Shown in pieces: positions 46,013 to 55,700 of a stretch of DNA of 64,000 nt. Position numbers and translations under genes: made by a program. Location: contig NZ_JAGISH010000001.1 of the NCBI RefSeq assembly GCF_017813235.1, forward strand, positions 248,001 to 312,000. Direction: 5' to 3'. This DNA is from Sagittula salina (GTDB lineage: Bacteria > Pseudomonadota > Alphaproteobacteria > Rhodobacterales > Rhodobacteraceae). The first letter of the stretch is position 1. Each line of letters begins with the position of its first letter. The notes beneath the pieces are model-generated. The model saw only the letters and a program-made list of their open reading frames with translations, was not told the DNA's origin and did not search any database.

Positions 46013-46705
46013 ATGAACATCACCTGGCTGGGACACGGCAGTTTCCGCATCGAGATCGGCGGCGAGGTGCTGCTGATCGATCCGTGGATCAACGGCAACC
46101 CGATGATGGAGGGCAAGGATACGGCGGCCGCCATAGACGGCGCGACGCAGATCCTCGTCAGCCACGGGCATTTCGACCACACCGCCGACATCGTCGAGGT
46201 CTCCGAGCGTACCGGCGCGCCGGTTTCGGCGATCTACGAACTCGGCCACGCGCTTTTTGCCGCCGGGGCAAAGGAGGGCCACGCCTTCAACAAGGGCGGC
46301 ACCGTGAACTTTGGCGCGGTCAGCGTCAGCCTCGTGCCCGCCTCGCATTCCTCGTCGATGAAGGTGGATGATCGCCTGACCTACATGGGCATGGAATGCG
46401 GCTTCATCATCAAGGGCGAGGGCCGCGTGCTGTATTATTCCGGCGATACCACAGCGATGGCTGACATGGGCTGGTTCGCGGAATACTACCGGCCCGAGAT
46501 CGGCATCCTCTCCGCCGGGGGGTATTTCACCATGGACATGGAACTGGCGGCCTGGGCGGCCAAGAAATACTTTGACTTCAAAACCGTGATCCCCTGCCAC
46601 TACCGCACCTTCCCCGCGCTGGAGCAATCGGCGGAGAAACTTGCCGCCGGACTGCCCGGCGTGCAGGTGATCGAACCGCAGGTGCTGGAACCCATCGCGC
46701 TGTAG
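46013..46705 (+). CDS. UPF0173-type metal-dependent hydrolase
   Basis: A 230-residue metallo-beta-lactamase-fold protein of the UPF0173/YtkL type. It starts MNITWLGHGSFRIEIGGEVL, has LLIDPWINGNP, the metal motif SHGHFDH, PASHSSSM, YYSGDTTAM and the late IPCHYRTFPALEQ. Substrate unknown. AGGAGG lies nine bases before the start. It is a lone gene between the divergent MCP-like gene and a convergent hypothetical gene. Confidence 0.9.
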   Translation: MNITWLGHGSFRIEIGGEVLLIDPWINGNPMMEGKDTAAAIDGATQILVSHGHFDHTADIVEVSERTGAPVSAIYELGHALFAAGAKEGHAFNKGGTVNFGAVSVSLVPASHSSSMKVDDRLTYMGMECGFIIKGEGRVLYYSGDTTAMADMGWFAEYYRPEIGILSAGGYFTMDMELAAWAAKKYFDFKTVIPCHYRTFPALEQSAEKLAAGLPGVQVIEPQVLEPIAL

Positions 46706-46786
46706 GACTTCGGGTCGGGGCCAATCTCCGACCTGCCAACACTTGGGCGACGCCCTGCCCACAGCTTTCTCCGGGTTACCCCGGTG

Positions 46787-47278
46787 TCACGGAATCAGGA
46801 CGCCCGCGCGGTCGTAGGTCGCGGCCTCTGTGCTCAGGTCGTCGTAGATGACCTCGATCGTCACCGTTTCCACGGACTTCAGCGGATAGGTCAGGTAAGG
46901 CATCCCGTCGCCGTCGAGGATGGCGTTGGGCTGGGCGGTCTCCGCATGACAGGCGGGCAAGGGCCAGTGCCGAAGGGCCGCGCCGTTCACCGCGCCACGG
47001 ATCGCCACCAAGCCGCAGCGCCAAGACCACAGGTGCGTGAGATAGACGAGGTCCTGCCCTTCCCGCACGCGCACCGCGACCCAGTTCGCGCGTGTGGCGG
47101 TCAGGATCGGCTTCACCTCCAGTGCGGTCAGGAAGCGCCCGGTCGGGACCTGAGCCTCCGCAACGTAAGGCGCCAGTGCGGCGCCCGACGGCCGGACGAC
47201 CGCAGCTTCGCCCGGAGAACCGAAATGCCCCTGCGCACCGGTCGCCAGCGAGATCGCCAGCAGAAAAATGTCGAACAT
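46787..47278 (-). CDS. Hypothetical exported protein
   Basis: A 163-residue protein with a hydrophobic N-terminus (MFDIFLLAISLATGAQG) that reads as a signal peptide, then a beta-rich body (AEAQVPTGRFLTALEVKPIL, DLVYLTHLWSWRCGLVAIRG, MPYLTYPLKSVETVTIEVIY). It has two cysteines that may pair. No family recognised. It is divergent from the glycosyltransferase-like gene. Confidence 0.6.
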   Translation of the reverse strand: MFDIFLLAISLATGAQGHFGSPGEAAVVRPSGAALAPYVAEAQVPTGRFLTALEVKPILTATRANWVAVRVREGQDLVYLTHLWSWRCGLVAIRGAVNGAALRHWPLPACHAETAQPNAILDGDGMPYLTYPLKSVETVTIEVIYDDLSTEAATYDRAGVLIP

Positions 47279-47394
47279 CTTTTCCGATCCCTTGCCTTCA
47301 GCCCGATCCTTGCGCCCGATAATCGCTTCCTGCGCCGCGCCGCCCTGCCTATAGTGCCGGGAAAATTCCGAAAACTTACCCTACGAGCAGCACC

Positions 47395-48396
47395 ATGGCA
47401 GGCCGCACGCACGGCGCGCACCACGTCAACATCCTCATCATAGGCCAGAATGGGCGGCTCGCCTACGAGGCTCTGCTTTTTGCCGCCTCGCGTGCCGCGC
47501 GGTCGCCGGATGACGGATTCCGGCTTTACGTGGCTGAACCGCAGGGGCCGCTCTGGACGGGCGATCCGACGATCAGCGACCCCGACCTGCGCGCCGCGCT
47601 CGCGGACCTCGGCGCAACTCTCCTGCCATTCGAAAACCGCTACTTTGGCCACAGCTACCCGCAAGGCAACAAGATCGAGGCCCTGATGGCCTTGCCGGAG
47701 GGGGCGCCTTTCGTCTTTTTCGACACCGACACGCTGGTGCTGGATGACCTCGCTTCCGTCCCCTTCGATTTCGACCGGCCCACCGCATCGCTCCGGCGCG
47801 AAGGCACATGGCCCAAACCCGAACTCTACGGGCCAGGATACGGCGCAATCTGGAAGGCGCTGTACGACCGTTTCGGGCTGGACTTCCATACCTCCCTCGA
47901 CCTGTCACACCCGGACGAGTACTGGCAGCGCTACCTGTACTTCAACGCCGGTTTCTTCTTCTACAAATGCCCGCGCGTTTTCGGGCAGTGCTTCCTAGAC
48001 TACGCGCTCGAAATCCGCGACGCCGCTCCTGCGGAACTGATTTGTCAGTCGCTCGATCCCTGGCTGGACCAGATCGCTCTGCCGCTGGTGATCCACGCCC
48101 TCGGCGGCGGGCGGGATACCCTTCCTGGCGGGCTGCTCGACGGGACGGTGACCTGTCACTACCGCACGCTGCCGCTGCTCTACGCCCGCGAGAACGACCG
48201 CGTGGTGGAAGTGCTGGAGGCGGTCACGGCCCCCAACCCGCTGAAGAAGATCTTCAAGAAATACGACCCCTTCAAGCGCATGATCTACCAACACCGCGGC
48301 GCCAGAGTGCGCGCGCTGTTCGATCGCAACGACCTGCCCCTGCGCGAACAAGCGATCCGCAACACGATCAGGCGCGAAGGGTTCTGGATGCGGTAA
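47395..48396 (+). CDS. Glycosyltransferase-like protein
   Basis: A 333-residue cytosolic protein with a Rossmann-like N-terminus (VNILIIGQNGRLAYEALLFA) and the metal-nucleotide motif FFDTDTLVLDD near residue 110, as in GT-A glycosyltransferases, followed by a FNAGFFFYKCPRVFGQCFLD segment that recalls GT8-like folds. The C-terminal quarter is basic (NPLKKIFKKYDPFKRMIYQH). Donor and acceptor are unknown. It is followed by an inverted pair of intergenic repeats. Confidence 0.7.
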   Translation: MAGRTHGAHHVNILIIGQNGRLAYEALLFAASRAARSPDDGFRLYVAEPQGPLWTGDPTISDPDLRAALADLGATLLPFENRYFGHSYPQGNKIEALMALPEGAPFVFFDTDTLVLDDLASVPFDFDRPTASLRREGTWPKPELYGPGYGAIWKALYDRFGLDFHTSLDLSHPDEYWQRYLYFNAGFFFYKCPRVFGQCFLDYALEIRDAAPAELICQSLDPWLDQIALPLVIHALGGGRDTLPGGLLDGTVTCHYRTLPLLYARENDRVVEVLEAVTAPNPLKKIFKKYDPFKRMIYQHRGARVRALFDRNDLPLREQAIRNTIRREGFWMR

Positions 48397-48402
48397 GGGT
48401 GG

Positions 48403-48465
48403 CCGGGGGCGCTGCCCCCCATCTTCCTGCGGAAGACTCCCCCGAGGTATTTTTGAACCAAAGGA
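48403..48465 (+). repeat. Intergenic GC-rich/GTATTTTTGAACCAAA repeat, forward copy
   Basis: GC-rich arms (GGGGGCGCTGCCCCCC) followed by CCCCCGAGGTATTTTTGAACC and AAAGGAG. It shares GGTATTTTTGAACCAAAG with the copy at 59101. It begins seven bases after the glycosyltransferase-like gene. Confidence 0.7.
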
Positions 48466-48481
48466 GCGAGCGAACCGCTTT

Positions 48482-48541
48482 GAATCTTCGGTTGCGAAAT
48501 ACCGCGGGGGGAGGCCGCAGGCCCGGGGGCAGGGCCCCCCT
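48482..48541 (-). repeat. Intergenic GC-rich/GGTATTT repeat, inverted copy
   Basis: Read on the minus strand it is GGGGGGCCCTGCCCCC, a C-rich stretch, then CGCGGTATTTCGCAACCGAA. It is the same element as the copy at 48403 in the opposite direction, with more changes in the distal part. The two copies face each other 16 bases apart. Confidence 0.6.
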
Positions 48542-48629
48542 TCTTCGGAAACAGGGTGATATCAACTCTTTGTTCATGACGCGAGCGGCAGAGGCGTGCT
48601 AGGATTTGGCGAGCGACAGAAGAGAAACC

Positions 48630-49766
48630 ATGTCCAACGCCGTCACCCTCCTCGTCGGCACCACCAAGGGGCTGTTTGTGCTGCGGCGCGAGGCAGCGCG
48701 CTCGGACGTGAGCGGTCCGCATTGCCTTGGCTGGCCGATCAATCATGTCCTCTGCGCGGGCGGGACGCTGCTGGCCTGCGGCGGTCACGCGTTCTTTGGC
48801 GCGGGCGTGTGGCGGTCCACCGACGGTGGAGGAACCTGGGACCTGATCAAACTCGCCGACGGCAATATCGACGAATGGGCGCGCAACGATCCCGCTTTCG
48901 CGGCGACCATGGGGATCACGCCCGCCAAGCCCACGCCCTTCACCGGTCGGATGGACGCTGTCTGGTCGCTGGGACGCGCGGGCGACACGCTTTATGCCGG
49001 AGCGAAGCCCGCGATGCTGTTGGCCTCCACCGATGACGGGCGCAGCTGGGCCGTGGTGGAGAGCCTGACCGGCCATCCGTCAGCCGACAGCTGGCAACCG
49101 GGGGCGGCGGGACTGACGCTGCATACCATCGTTTCAGCCCCCTCCGAGCCAGGGAAGCTATGGCTCGGCATTTCCGCCGCCGGGGTGTTTGCCTCCGAGG
49201 ATGGCGGGCAAAGCTGGGAACGGCGCAACCGTCTGTCGAACGCCGGGGCCTGCGGACATTATCACCATCCCGCGGGGCCGAAGGACGGCGAGACCGGGCA
49301 TTGCGTGCACAATATGGTACGGGCGCCGGGGTCGGAGGATGTGCTTTATCAGCAGAACCACTGTGGAGTCTTCCGCTCGCGCGATGGCGGCCGGTCGTGG
49401 AAGGATATCACGGCGGGGCTGCCATCGACCTTCGGCTTTCCCATCGCGGTGCATCCGCAGGACCCCGACATAGTTTGGACGCTTCCGTTGAACGGCGATT
49501 CACTGGGACGCTTCCCGCCCGACGCCCGCGCCGCCGTCTGGCGGTCCCGCGACGGCGGCGACACGTGGGAGGCCTGCCGCGCCGGACTGCCGCAGGAGAA
49601 CTGCTTTTTCACCGTGCTGCGGCAGGGCATGGCGGTGGATGACACAGCGGGGGTTTATTTCGGCACCAATACCGGCTCCGTCTTTGGAAGTTTCGACGCC
49701 GGCGACAGTTGGCAGGAACTGGCGGCGCATCTGCCGACGGTGCTTTGCGTGGAAGCGGTAATTTAA
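48630..49766 (+). CDS. Asp-box (BNR-like) beta-propeller protein
   Basis: A 378-residue protein made of a six- or seven-bladed propeller, with Asp boxes STDGGGTW (63-70), STDDGRSW (133-140), SEDGGQSW (189-196), SRDGGRSW (250-257), then SRDGGDTW and SFDAGDSW. Such folds occur in sialidases and VPS10/photosystem-assembly-like proteins, but sialidase catalytic residues are not evident and no signal peptide is present, so it is probably a cytosolic non-sialidase protein. A DUF421 gene follows after 35 bases and may be in the same transcript. Confidence 0.8.
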   Translation: MSNAVTLLVGTTKGLFVLRREAARSDVSGPHCLGWPINHVLCAGGTLLACGGHAFFGAGVWRSTDGGGTWDLIKLADGNIDEWARNDPAFAATMGITPAKPTPFTGRMDAVWSLGRAGDTLYAGAKPAMLLASTDDGRSWAVVESLTGHPSADSWQPGAAGLTLHTIVSAPSEPGKLWLGISAAGVFASEDGGQSWERRNRLSNAGACGHYHHPAGPKDGETGHCVHNMVRAPGSEDVLYQQNHCGVFRSRDGGRSWKDITAGLPSTFGFPIAVHPQDPDIVWTLPLNGDSLGRFPPDARAAVWRSRDGGDTWEACRAGLPQENCFFTVLRQGMAVDDTAGVYFGTNTGSVFGSFDAGDSWQELAAHLPTVLCVEAVI

Positions 49767-49801
49767 AGCGGAACCCCTACCGCCCGGACGGGTTGGGCTG
49801 C

Positions 49802-50353
49802 ATGGAAATGATCATCGACATGCTGTTCCAGGGCTGGCAGGGAATGCTGCGCACGCTGCTGGTGGGAACGCTGGCCTACCTTGCTCTGGTCAGCATGTTG
49901 CGGATCTCGGGCAAGCGGACGCTGGCAAAGCTCAACGCCTTCGATCTGGTGGTCACGGTGGCCATCGGCTCTGTTCTCGCCACCATCCTGCTGTCGGAGA
50001 AGGTGGCGCTGGCCGAGGGGCTGACCGCCTTCATCACGCTGATCGGGCTGCAATTCCTGCTGGCGCGCGCTTCGCTTGCGTCCGACCGTGTGGCGCGCTT
50101 TGTCCGTTCGGAACCAAGGCTGCTGATGCATCGGGGACGCATCCTGCACGACGCGCTACGCGACGAACGCGTGATGGAGGCGGAACTGATGGGAGTGATC
50201 CGCAGCGCTTCCCCCTCCGACCCGTCGCGCGTCGATTCCGTGGTCCTTGAGACCGACGGTCGGTTCAGCCTGATCGAGCGCGGCGCGGATGGCGCGCCCC
50301 CGCACTTTGCCATGGCGGGGCTGGACCTGCCCCCGGATCGTCCCTCCGATTGA
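49802..50353 (+). CDS. DUF421 (YetF-type) membrane protein
   Basis: A 183-residue protein with three N-terminal membrane segments (about 12-30, 42-62, 66-85) followed by the soluble DUF421 domain. Family text: LRISGKRTLAKLNAFDLVVT, VAIGSVLATILL, and EPRLLMHRGRILHDALRDER. Members have been linked to spore or envelope functions in Bacillus; the role here is unknown. The start at 49802 matches the family N-terminus. Confidence 0.88.
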   Translation: MEMIIDMLFQGWQGMLRTLLVGTLAYLALVSMLRISGKRTLAKLNAFDLVVTVAIGSVLATILLSEKVALAEGLTAFITLIGLQFLLARASLASDRVARFVRSEPRLLMHRGRILHDALRDERVMEAELMGVIRSASPSDPSRVDSVVLETDGRFSLIERGADGAPPHFAMAGLDLPPDRPSD

Positions 50354-50424
50354 CCGCTGTCCCACCTTGTGGCGCGGAATCCAGTGGCATACCGTCGCCC
50401 TCACAACCTTGAGGGAGGCAAGCG

Positions 50425-51720
50425 ATGACCCAGAACGACCCCACCTACGGCTTTGATACGCTCCAGATCCACGCGGGCGCCAGGCCCGACCCGGCCACCG
50501 GCGCGCGGCAGGTGCCGATCTACCAGACAACGGCCTATGTCTTTCGCGATGCGGAGCACGCGGCTGCGCTCTTCAACCTTCAGGAAGTGGGCTACATCTA
50601 TTCGCGCCTGACCAACCCGACGGTGGCGGCACTGCAGGAACGCATGGCCACACTCGAAGGCGGCGCCGGCACGGTCTGCTGTTCCTCGGGCCACGCAGCG
50701 CAGATCATGGCACTGTTTCCACTGATGGGGCCGGGTCTGAACATCGTCGCCTCCTCCCGCCTGTATGGCGGGACGATCACGCAGTTCAGCCAGACCATCA
50801 AACGCTTTGGCTGGTCCGCGACCTTCGTCGACTTTGACGACACCGACGCGGTCCAGGCTGCGATCGACGACAACACCCGCGCGATCTTCTGCGAATCCAT
50901 CGCCAATCCGGGTGGCTACATCACCGACCTCGACGCCATCGCGGGCATCGCCGACGCGGCGGGCATTCCGCTGATCGTCGACAACACCTCCGCCACACCC
51001 TACCTGTGCCGCCCGATCGAACACGGCGCCACGCTGGTGGTCCACTCGATGACCAAATACCTCACCGGAAACGGCACGGTGACGGGGGGCTGCGTCGTGG
51101 ATTCCGGCAAGTTCGACTGGTCGGCGTCCGACAAGTTCCCCTCTCTCTCTGCCCCGGAACCGGCCTACCACGGGCTCAAGTTCCACGAGACGTTCGGGCC
51201 GCTGGCCTTCACCTTCCACGGTATCGCCATCGGTTTGCGCGACCTCGGCATGACCCTGAACCCGCAGGCGGCACACTACACGCTGATGGGTATCGAAACG
51301 CTGTCCCTGCGTATGGAAAAACATGTCGCCAACGCCACCGAGATCGCCAGCTGGCTCGAAGCGCACCCGGCGGTGGAGGGCGTGACCTATGCGGGCCTCG
51401 CATCCTCCCCCTACCACGGGCGCGTTGCCAGCATCTGCCCGAAGGGTGCGGGAGGCCTGTTCACCGTGGCGCTGAAGGGCGGCTACGAGTCCTGCATCAA
51501 GTTCGTGGATTCGCTCGAGATATTCTCGCATGTGGCGAACCTCGGCGATACGCGCAGCCTTGTTATCCATTCCGCCTCCACCACGCACCGCCAGCTTTCG
51601 GCCGAGCAGCAGGCGGCCGCCGGAGCGGCGCCGAACGTGGTGCGCATCTCCATTGGCATCGAGGATCCGAAGGATCTGATCGCCGATCTCGATCAGGCGC
51701 TGAAGAAAGCCTCCACCTGA
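50425..51720 (+). CDS. metY: O-acetylhomoserine aminocarboxypropyltransferase (sulfhydrylase)
   Basis: A 431-residue PLP enzyme of the Cys/Met metabolism family. It makes homocysteine directly from O-acetylhomoserine and sulfide, or methionine from methanethiol. The PLP lysine is Lys211 in VVHSMTKYLTGNG, with YSRLTNPT near residue 59 and LEGGAGTVCCSSGHAAQ. Opening YGFDTLQIHAG and the length point to MetY rather than MetB or MetZ. GGGAGGCAAGCG precedes the start. A strong hairpin follows. Confidence 0.93.
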   Translation: MTQNDPTYGFDTLQIHAGARPDPATGARQVPIYQTTAYVFRDAEHAAALFNLQEVGYIYSRLTNPTVAALQERMATLEGGAGTVCCSSGHAAQIMALFPLMGPGLNIVASSRLYGGTITQFSQTIKRFGWSATFVDFDDTDAVQAAIDDNTRAIFCESIANPGGYITDLDAIAGIADAAGIPLIVDNTSATPYLCRPIEHGATLVVHSMTKYLTGNGTVTGGCVVDSGKFDWSASDKFPSLSAPEPAYHGLKFHETFGPLAFTFHGIAIGLRDLGMTLNPQAAHYTLMGIETLSLRMEKHVANATEIASWLEAHPAVEGVTYAGLASSPYHGRVASICPKGAGGLFTVALKGGYESCIKFVDSLEIFSHVANLGDTRSLVIHSASTTHRQLSAEQQAAAGAAPNVVRISIGIEDPKDLIADLDQALKKAST

Positions 51721-51762
51721 TCCACGCGGCAGGCCGGCAGACGAAACATGGCGAAACACAAG

Positions 51763-51787
51763 GCGGGCCGGGGTCGCCCCGGCCCGC
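51763..51787. terminator. 11-base-pair hairpin between metY and the SIMPL gene
   Basis: GCGGGCCGGGG 51763-51773 pairs perfectly with 51777-51787 around TCG. The flanking genes converge, so it is probably a bidirectional terminator. Confidence 0.7.
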
Positions 51788-51838
51788 ATGATCCGCGGCG
51801 AAGGCGGGTCCACTCCCCGCCAGGCCCTTACTGCGCCC

Positions 51839-52549
51839 TTACTGCAGAATCTCGAAGACCATGGTGACCTCTGCCCGTGTGGTGACTTCGCCCACGGCGA
51901 CGGGCACGGCGCGGGCATCGGACGCGGCCTCCATCGCCGGCTCGAGGGTCTTCATCATCGGCCCCTCGACCATCGGCGTCGCCGTGTCGGTGATGGAGAC
52001 GACACGCCCGACGCGCACGCCCGCTGCCTCCGCGAAAAGGGTCGCCTTCTCCACAGCGTCGCGAACCGCCGAACGCCGGGCCTCTGCCCGCAGCGGCGCA
52101 TCATCCTGCATCTCGAAGTTGAGGCCGTCCAGGCGATTCGCCCCCTCGGTCAGGACCTGTCCGAGGATTTCCCCCAGCAGATCCATGTCGCGCACACGCA
52201 CCTCCACCGTGTTGCGCGAGAGGTAGCCGATGAAGATTTCCGTGTTGTTGTCACGGTCCCAGCGCGTCTCCTCGTTGACCGAAAGCCCGCGCGTCTGGAT
52301 GTCCTTGTCCGCCACGCCAAGCGCCTTGAGCTTGGCAATGATGCCCTCCAACGCGGCACTGGTCGCATCCATCGCCTCCACCGGCGTCTGGCCGCGCCCC
52401 TCCGCCCCGAGAGAGACCCGCGCCATGTCGGGCACGCCCACCACATGCGCCTCGCCGGCGACGGTCATGCGCGCGGGTTCCTCCGCCAGCGCCGGAAAGG
52501 CCATCGCGCCCGCCAGCGCGGCACCCAGAATCATCGACAGAACACGCAT
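51839..52549 (-). CDS. SIMPL (DUF541) domain periplasmic protein
   Basis: A 236-residue protein with a signal peptide (MILGAALAGAMAFPALA) and a SIMPL/DUF541 domain: MTVAGEAHVVGVPDMARVSL, DATSAALEGIIAKLKALGV, DKDIQTRGLSVNE, YLSRNTVEVRVRDMDLLGEI and AVRDAVEKATLFAEAAGV. In other bacteria members (for example BP26 or YggE) are periplasmic and linked to stress or channel formation. The start at 52549 has GGGAG upstream; the longer frame is not needed. It is divergent from the large gene at 52721. Confidence 0.88.
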   Translation of the reverse strand: MRVLSMILGAALAGAMAFPALAEEPARMTVAGEAHVVGVPDMARVSLGAEGRGQTPVEAMDATSAALEGIIAKLKALGVADKDIQTRGLSVNEETRWDRDNNTEIFIGYLSRNTVEVRVRDMDLLGEILGQVLTEGANRLDGLNFEMQDDAPLRAEARRSAVRDAVEKATLFAEAAGVRVGRVVSITDTATPMVEGPMMKTLEPAMEAASDARAVPVAVGEVTTRAEVTMVFEILQ

Positions 52550-52720
52550 GACCAAACTCCCGAATTTGTTTGATATTTGGTTGACAACCTTCCCCATCGC
52601 CTCGCGTCCGGCAATCCCCCGCGCGCGGTCTTTCTTTTCCTCGGCAAAGAGTTGCCGTATCATCGGTTGCAAAGGGATTAACCCTCCCCCGAGCATGGCA
52701 GGACTGGTAAGACCACCGGC

Positions 52721-55700
52721 ATGGTACCGAATTTCGCGCTCGCCCTTTCCTTCGAAGGCATCGGCCTCCTGCGTCGCATGGGCTCATCATGGGCCCGGAT
52801 CGACGAGGTGCCGATCGATCATCCCGACCTCGACGTGGCGGTCGTCGCCCTGCGCGACCGCGCCGAGGACCTCGACCCCAAGGGCGCCGAGGTGGCGATC
52901 CTCATCCCGGACGAACAGATCCGCTACCTGGACCTGCCACATCTGGGCTCTGACGGCGCGGTGCGCGACACGGCGATCCGGGCCGCACTCGACGGGGCCA
53001 CGCCCTATCCGCTGAATGCGCTGCGCTGGGATCACGTGGTGTCCGGCGGGAGGCTCCAGATCGCCGCCGTGGCGGAGGAAACGCTGCAAGAGGCGGAAAC
53101 CTTCGCACGCGAACACGGCTTCACGCCGATCTGTCACATGGCGCGCGCGGCGCAGGGGCAGTTCGACGGGGCTGTGTTCTTCGGCAAGGCAACGGGCTGG
53201 AAGCGCGCGGTCGACCGCCCCGGCCGCCCGATCGAGGTGGTCGCAGCGACAAAGGCGGCGCTGACACCCGTCGCGCGCCCGGAACCGGAAAAAGAACCGG
53301 ACCCTGTACCGGCGGTTGCTCCGGATATCGCGCCTGCGCATCAGGGATTCAGCCTGGACCTGCCCCAATCGACGCCAGATCTGCCGGTGAAGGCCGCGCT
53401 TGACGCAGGACGGTCGGATCAGGCGCCGGAGACGGACAGCGCCTCCGTTCCCCACACCGCGACGCGCGCGACAGGCACCGTCGCGCCATCCCCCGAGCCG
53501 CCGATGGCCTTCGCCTCGACCCGTACCGCGCGGTCGGAGGCGGTGCTGCCCCCTGCCCCGCGCCCGTCCTTGACGGCGCCGGAGGCCACCTTGCCCGTCC
53601 GCTCGCGCTTTACCCCGGTGATCCAGCCCGACGATGCAAGCGCCCGCGCAGAGCCGCCGCTGACCCGTTCCGGCGGCGCGCCGTTGAAGCCCGCGCCAAT
53701 GCCGCAGGCCGCCCCCCCCGCACCCTCCGAAGCAGCCTCCGGCGACCGGAACATCGTTGTGCCGAAGGCCGCCCTGCCCGATACCCCGGCCCCAAGACCC
53801 GCCCCCGCCGCGCAACGTGACGCAAGCCCTGTGCCCTCCGCCGCCCAGGCCCCGGCTCTGGGTCCGGCCGACGCCACCGGCGCGACCCCGGCTGTGGGGC
53901 CTGCCTTGGGGCCTGCCTTGGGGCCTGCCTTGGGGCCTGCCTTGGGTCCGGCGACAGCGTCGCCCGAGGCGAGCGAAACGCCTTCGGCTGCCGCGTCACC
54001 AAGTGCGCCGGTCAGCGGGCCAACTGACACGGTTTCCGGCGCCGCGACGCCCGCTGACGCAGCCTCCGTCGGGGAACCGGCTGCCGCCCGGCAGGCGCAA
54101 TCCGTGGAGCCGAAGCCCGCAGCACCCCGAACCAATGCAAAGGCCAAGGACAGGACGCGCAGCAAGGGGCGCGGTCCCATGCGTATCGGGTTGCGCCGCA
54201 AACCCATCGCCTCCGACCTTCCCGTGCAACCGGCCGCGCCGGCGCGCGTCAGCGGTGGCACAAGCGCCGCGCCGCAATCTGCGGAGGCGCCTGCCCGTCC
54301 TGCGGGCGGCAATCCCCTGGCGCGCCTCGCCAGTCTGCGGCGGCCCACCATCGCAGGACCGGCGGCGATCACTGTCCCGCTGACCGCCCGCGCCCTTGAG
54401 CCCACGAACCCGGCTTCCGACATCAAACCGCTCGATCTCAAGCCGCTGCCGGCAGAGGCGGGGCGCGCAGATCCGCTCCTCGACGAACCCGTGGCACAGC
54501 CGAAGACCGCGCCCGCCAAGGCAAAGCCGGGCAAGCGCGGCGACAAGGCGCAACCTTTGCCGCCATCCCAGCCGACGGAGCCACCGCCCGACAAGGCCCC
54601 GCCCGACAAGGCCCCGCCCGGCGTAACCCCGGATTCGAAGGCGAAGCTCCCGAAACGGTCCGCGCAGGACGAACGCGAAGCCCTGACCATCTTCGGCGCG
54701 CGCAGGGCACAAACCGTGCCGGAGGGGCCGCGTCATCTCGGGCTGCTGCTGACCGCTGGCCTGCTGCTGGTTCTACTGGGCATCGGCGCTTGGTCGACCG
54801 TGTTCACGGGGGACGGGATTTCCGGCCTTCTCGATCGGGGCGAGACGGTCACGACGCAGGCGCCCGACGCTGCGACCGCGCCGGAACCGCGCGTTGATGA
54901 GGACGGACAACCGCCTGCCGACGAAATTGCGCTCCTGCCGCCCGAGCGTTCCGCCGAAATCGAGTCCTCCGCCACCGTGGCCCCTGTCTCGACCCAGCCG
55001 GATTCCCCCACACCCCCTGCGTCCCAGCCCGCCCCCGAGCCCTTGGCACCACAAACGGCTGACGCGACGCCCCCCCCGGCGCCGGAGATCGTGAGTGAAC
55101 CGCGCGTTCTCACCCGGGAGGAGGCGGAAACGCGCTATGCCGTCGATGGTATCTGGCAGCGCGCGCCCGGTGCCCCCCTGTTGCCCGCCAGCGATACGGT
55201 GGACGAAGTCTACGTCGCCTCGATTGATCCGACAGTTCAGTCCTCGGACGCCGTGGCCCTGCCCGCCGCGCCGGACCCGACCGCCGAAGTCTATAACGCC
55301 GATCCCGGACTGCCGCCGCCCGCAGGCGTGACCTTCGACATCGACGAACGCGGCGTGGTCCGGGCCACCGCAGAGGGCGCGCTGACTCCGCAGGGCCTGC
55401 GCGTCTTTGCCGGGACACCGCCCGTGGTTCCGCCGAGGCGCGGACCCGCCGGGGCTTCCGTCACCCCCGCGGCAGCCACGACAGAGAGCGCAGCTTCCGG
55501 GTCGGATGCCCCCGAAGCCCCGCGTTCTGCTCCTGATGCAGCAGATCCCGGCACACCGGACGCCGATCCGACGACCCCGACTGCAGATCCCGCCGCTACG
55601 GAAGCGCCCGCAGACCCGCTGAGCCGTTTCCGTCCCGAGGCGCGTCCCGACGATGTGGTCGAACAGCAGGAACGCGCCACCCTGCGCGGTATATCGCGCG

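Noticed and set aside
48630..49766. Sialidase
   Set aside because: Asp boxes are present, but there is no signal peptide and no evident arginine triad, so only the propeller fold is claimed.
53896..53943. CRISPR array
   Set aside because: The 12-base units are directly adjacent, have no spacers and lie in frame inside a gene. No other regular spaced repeat was seen in the window.
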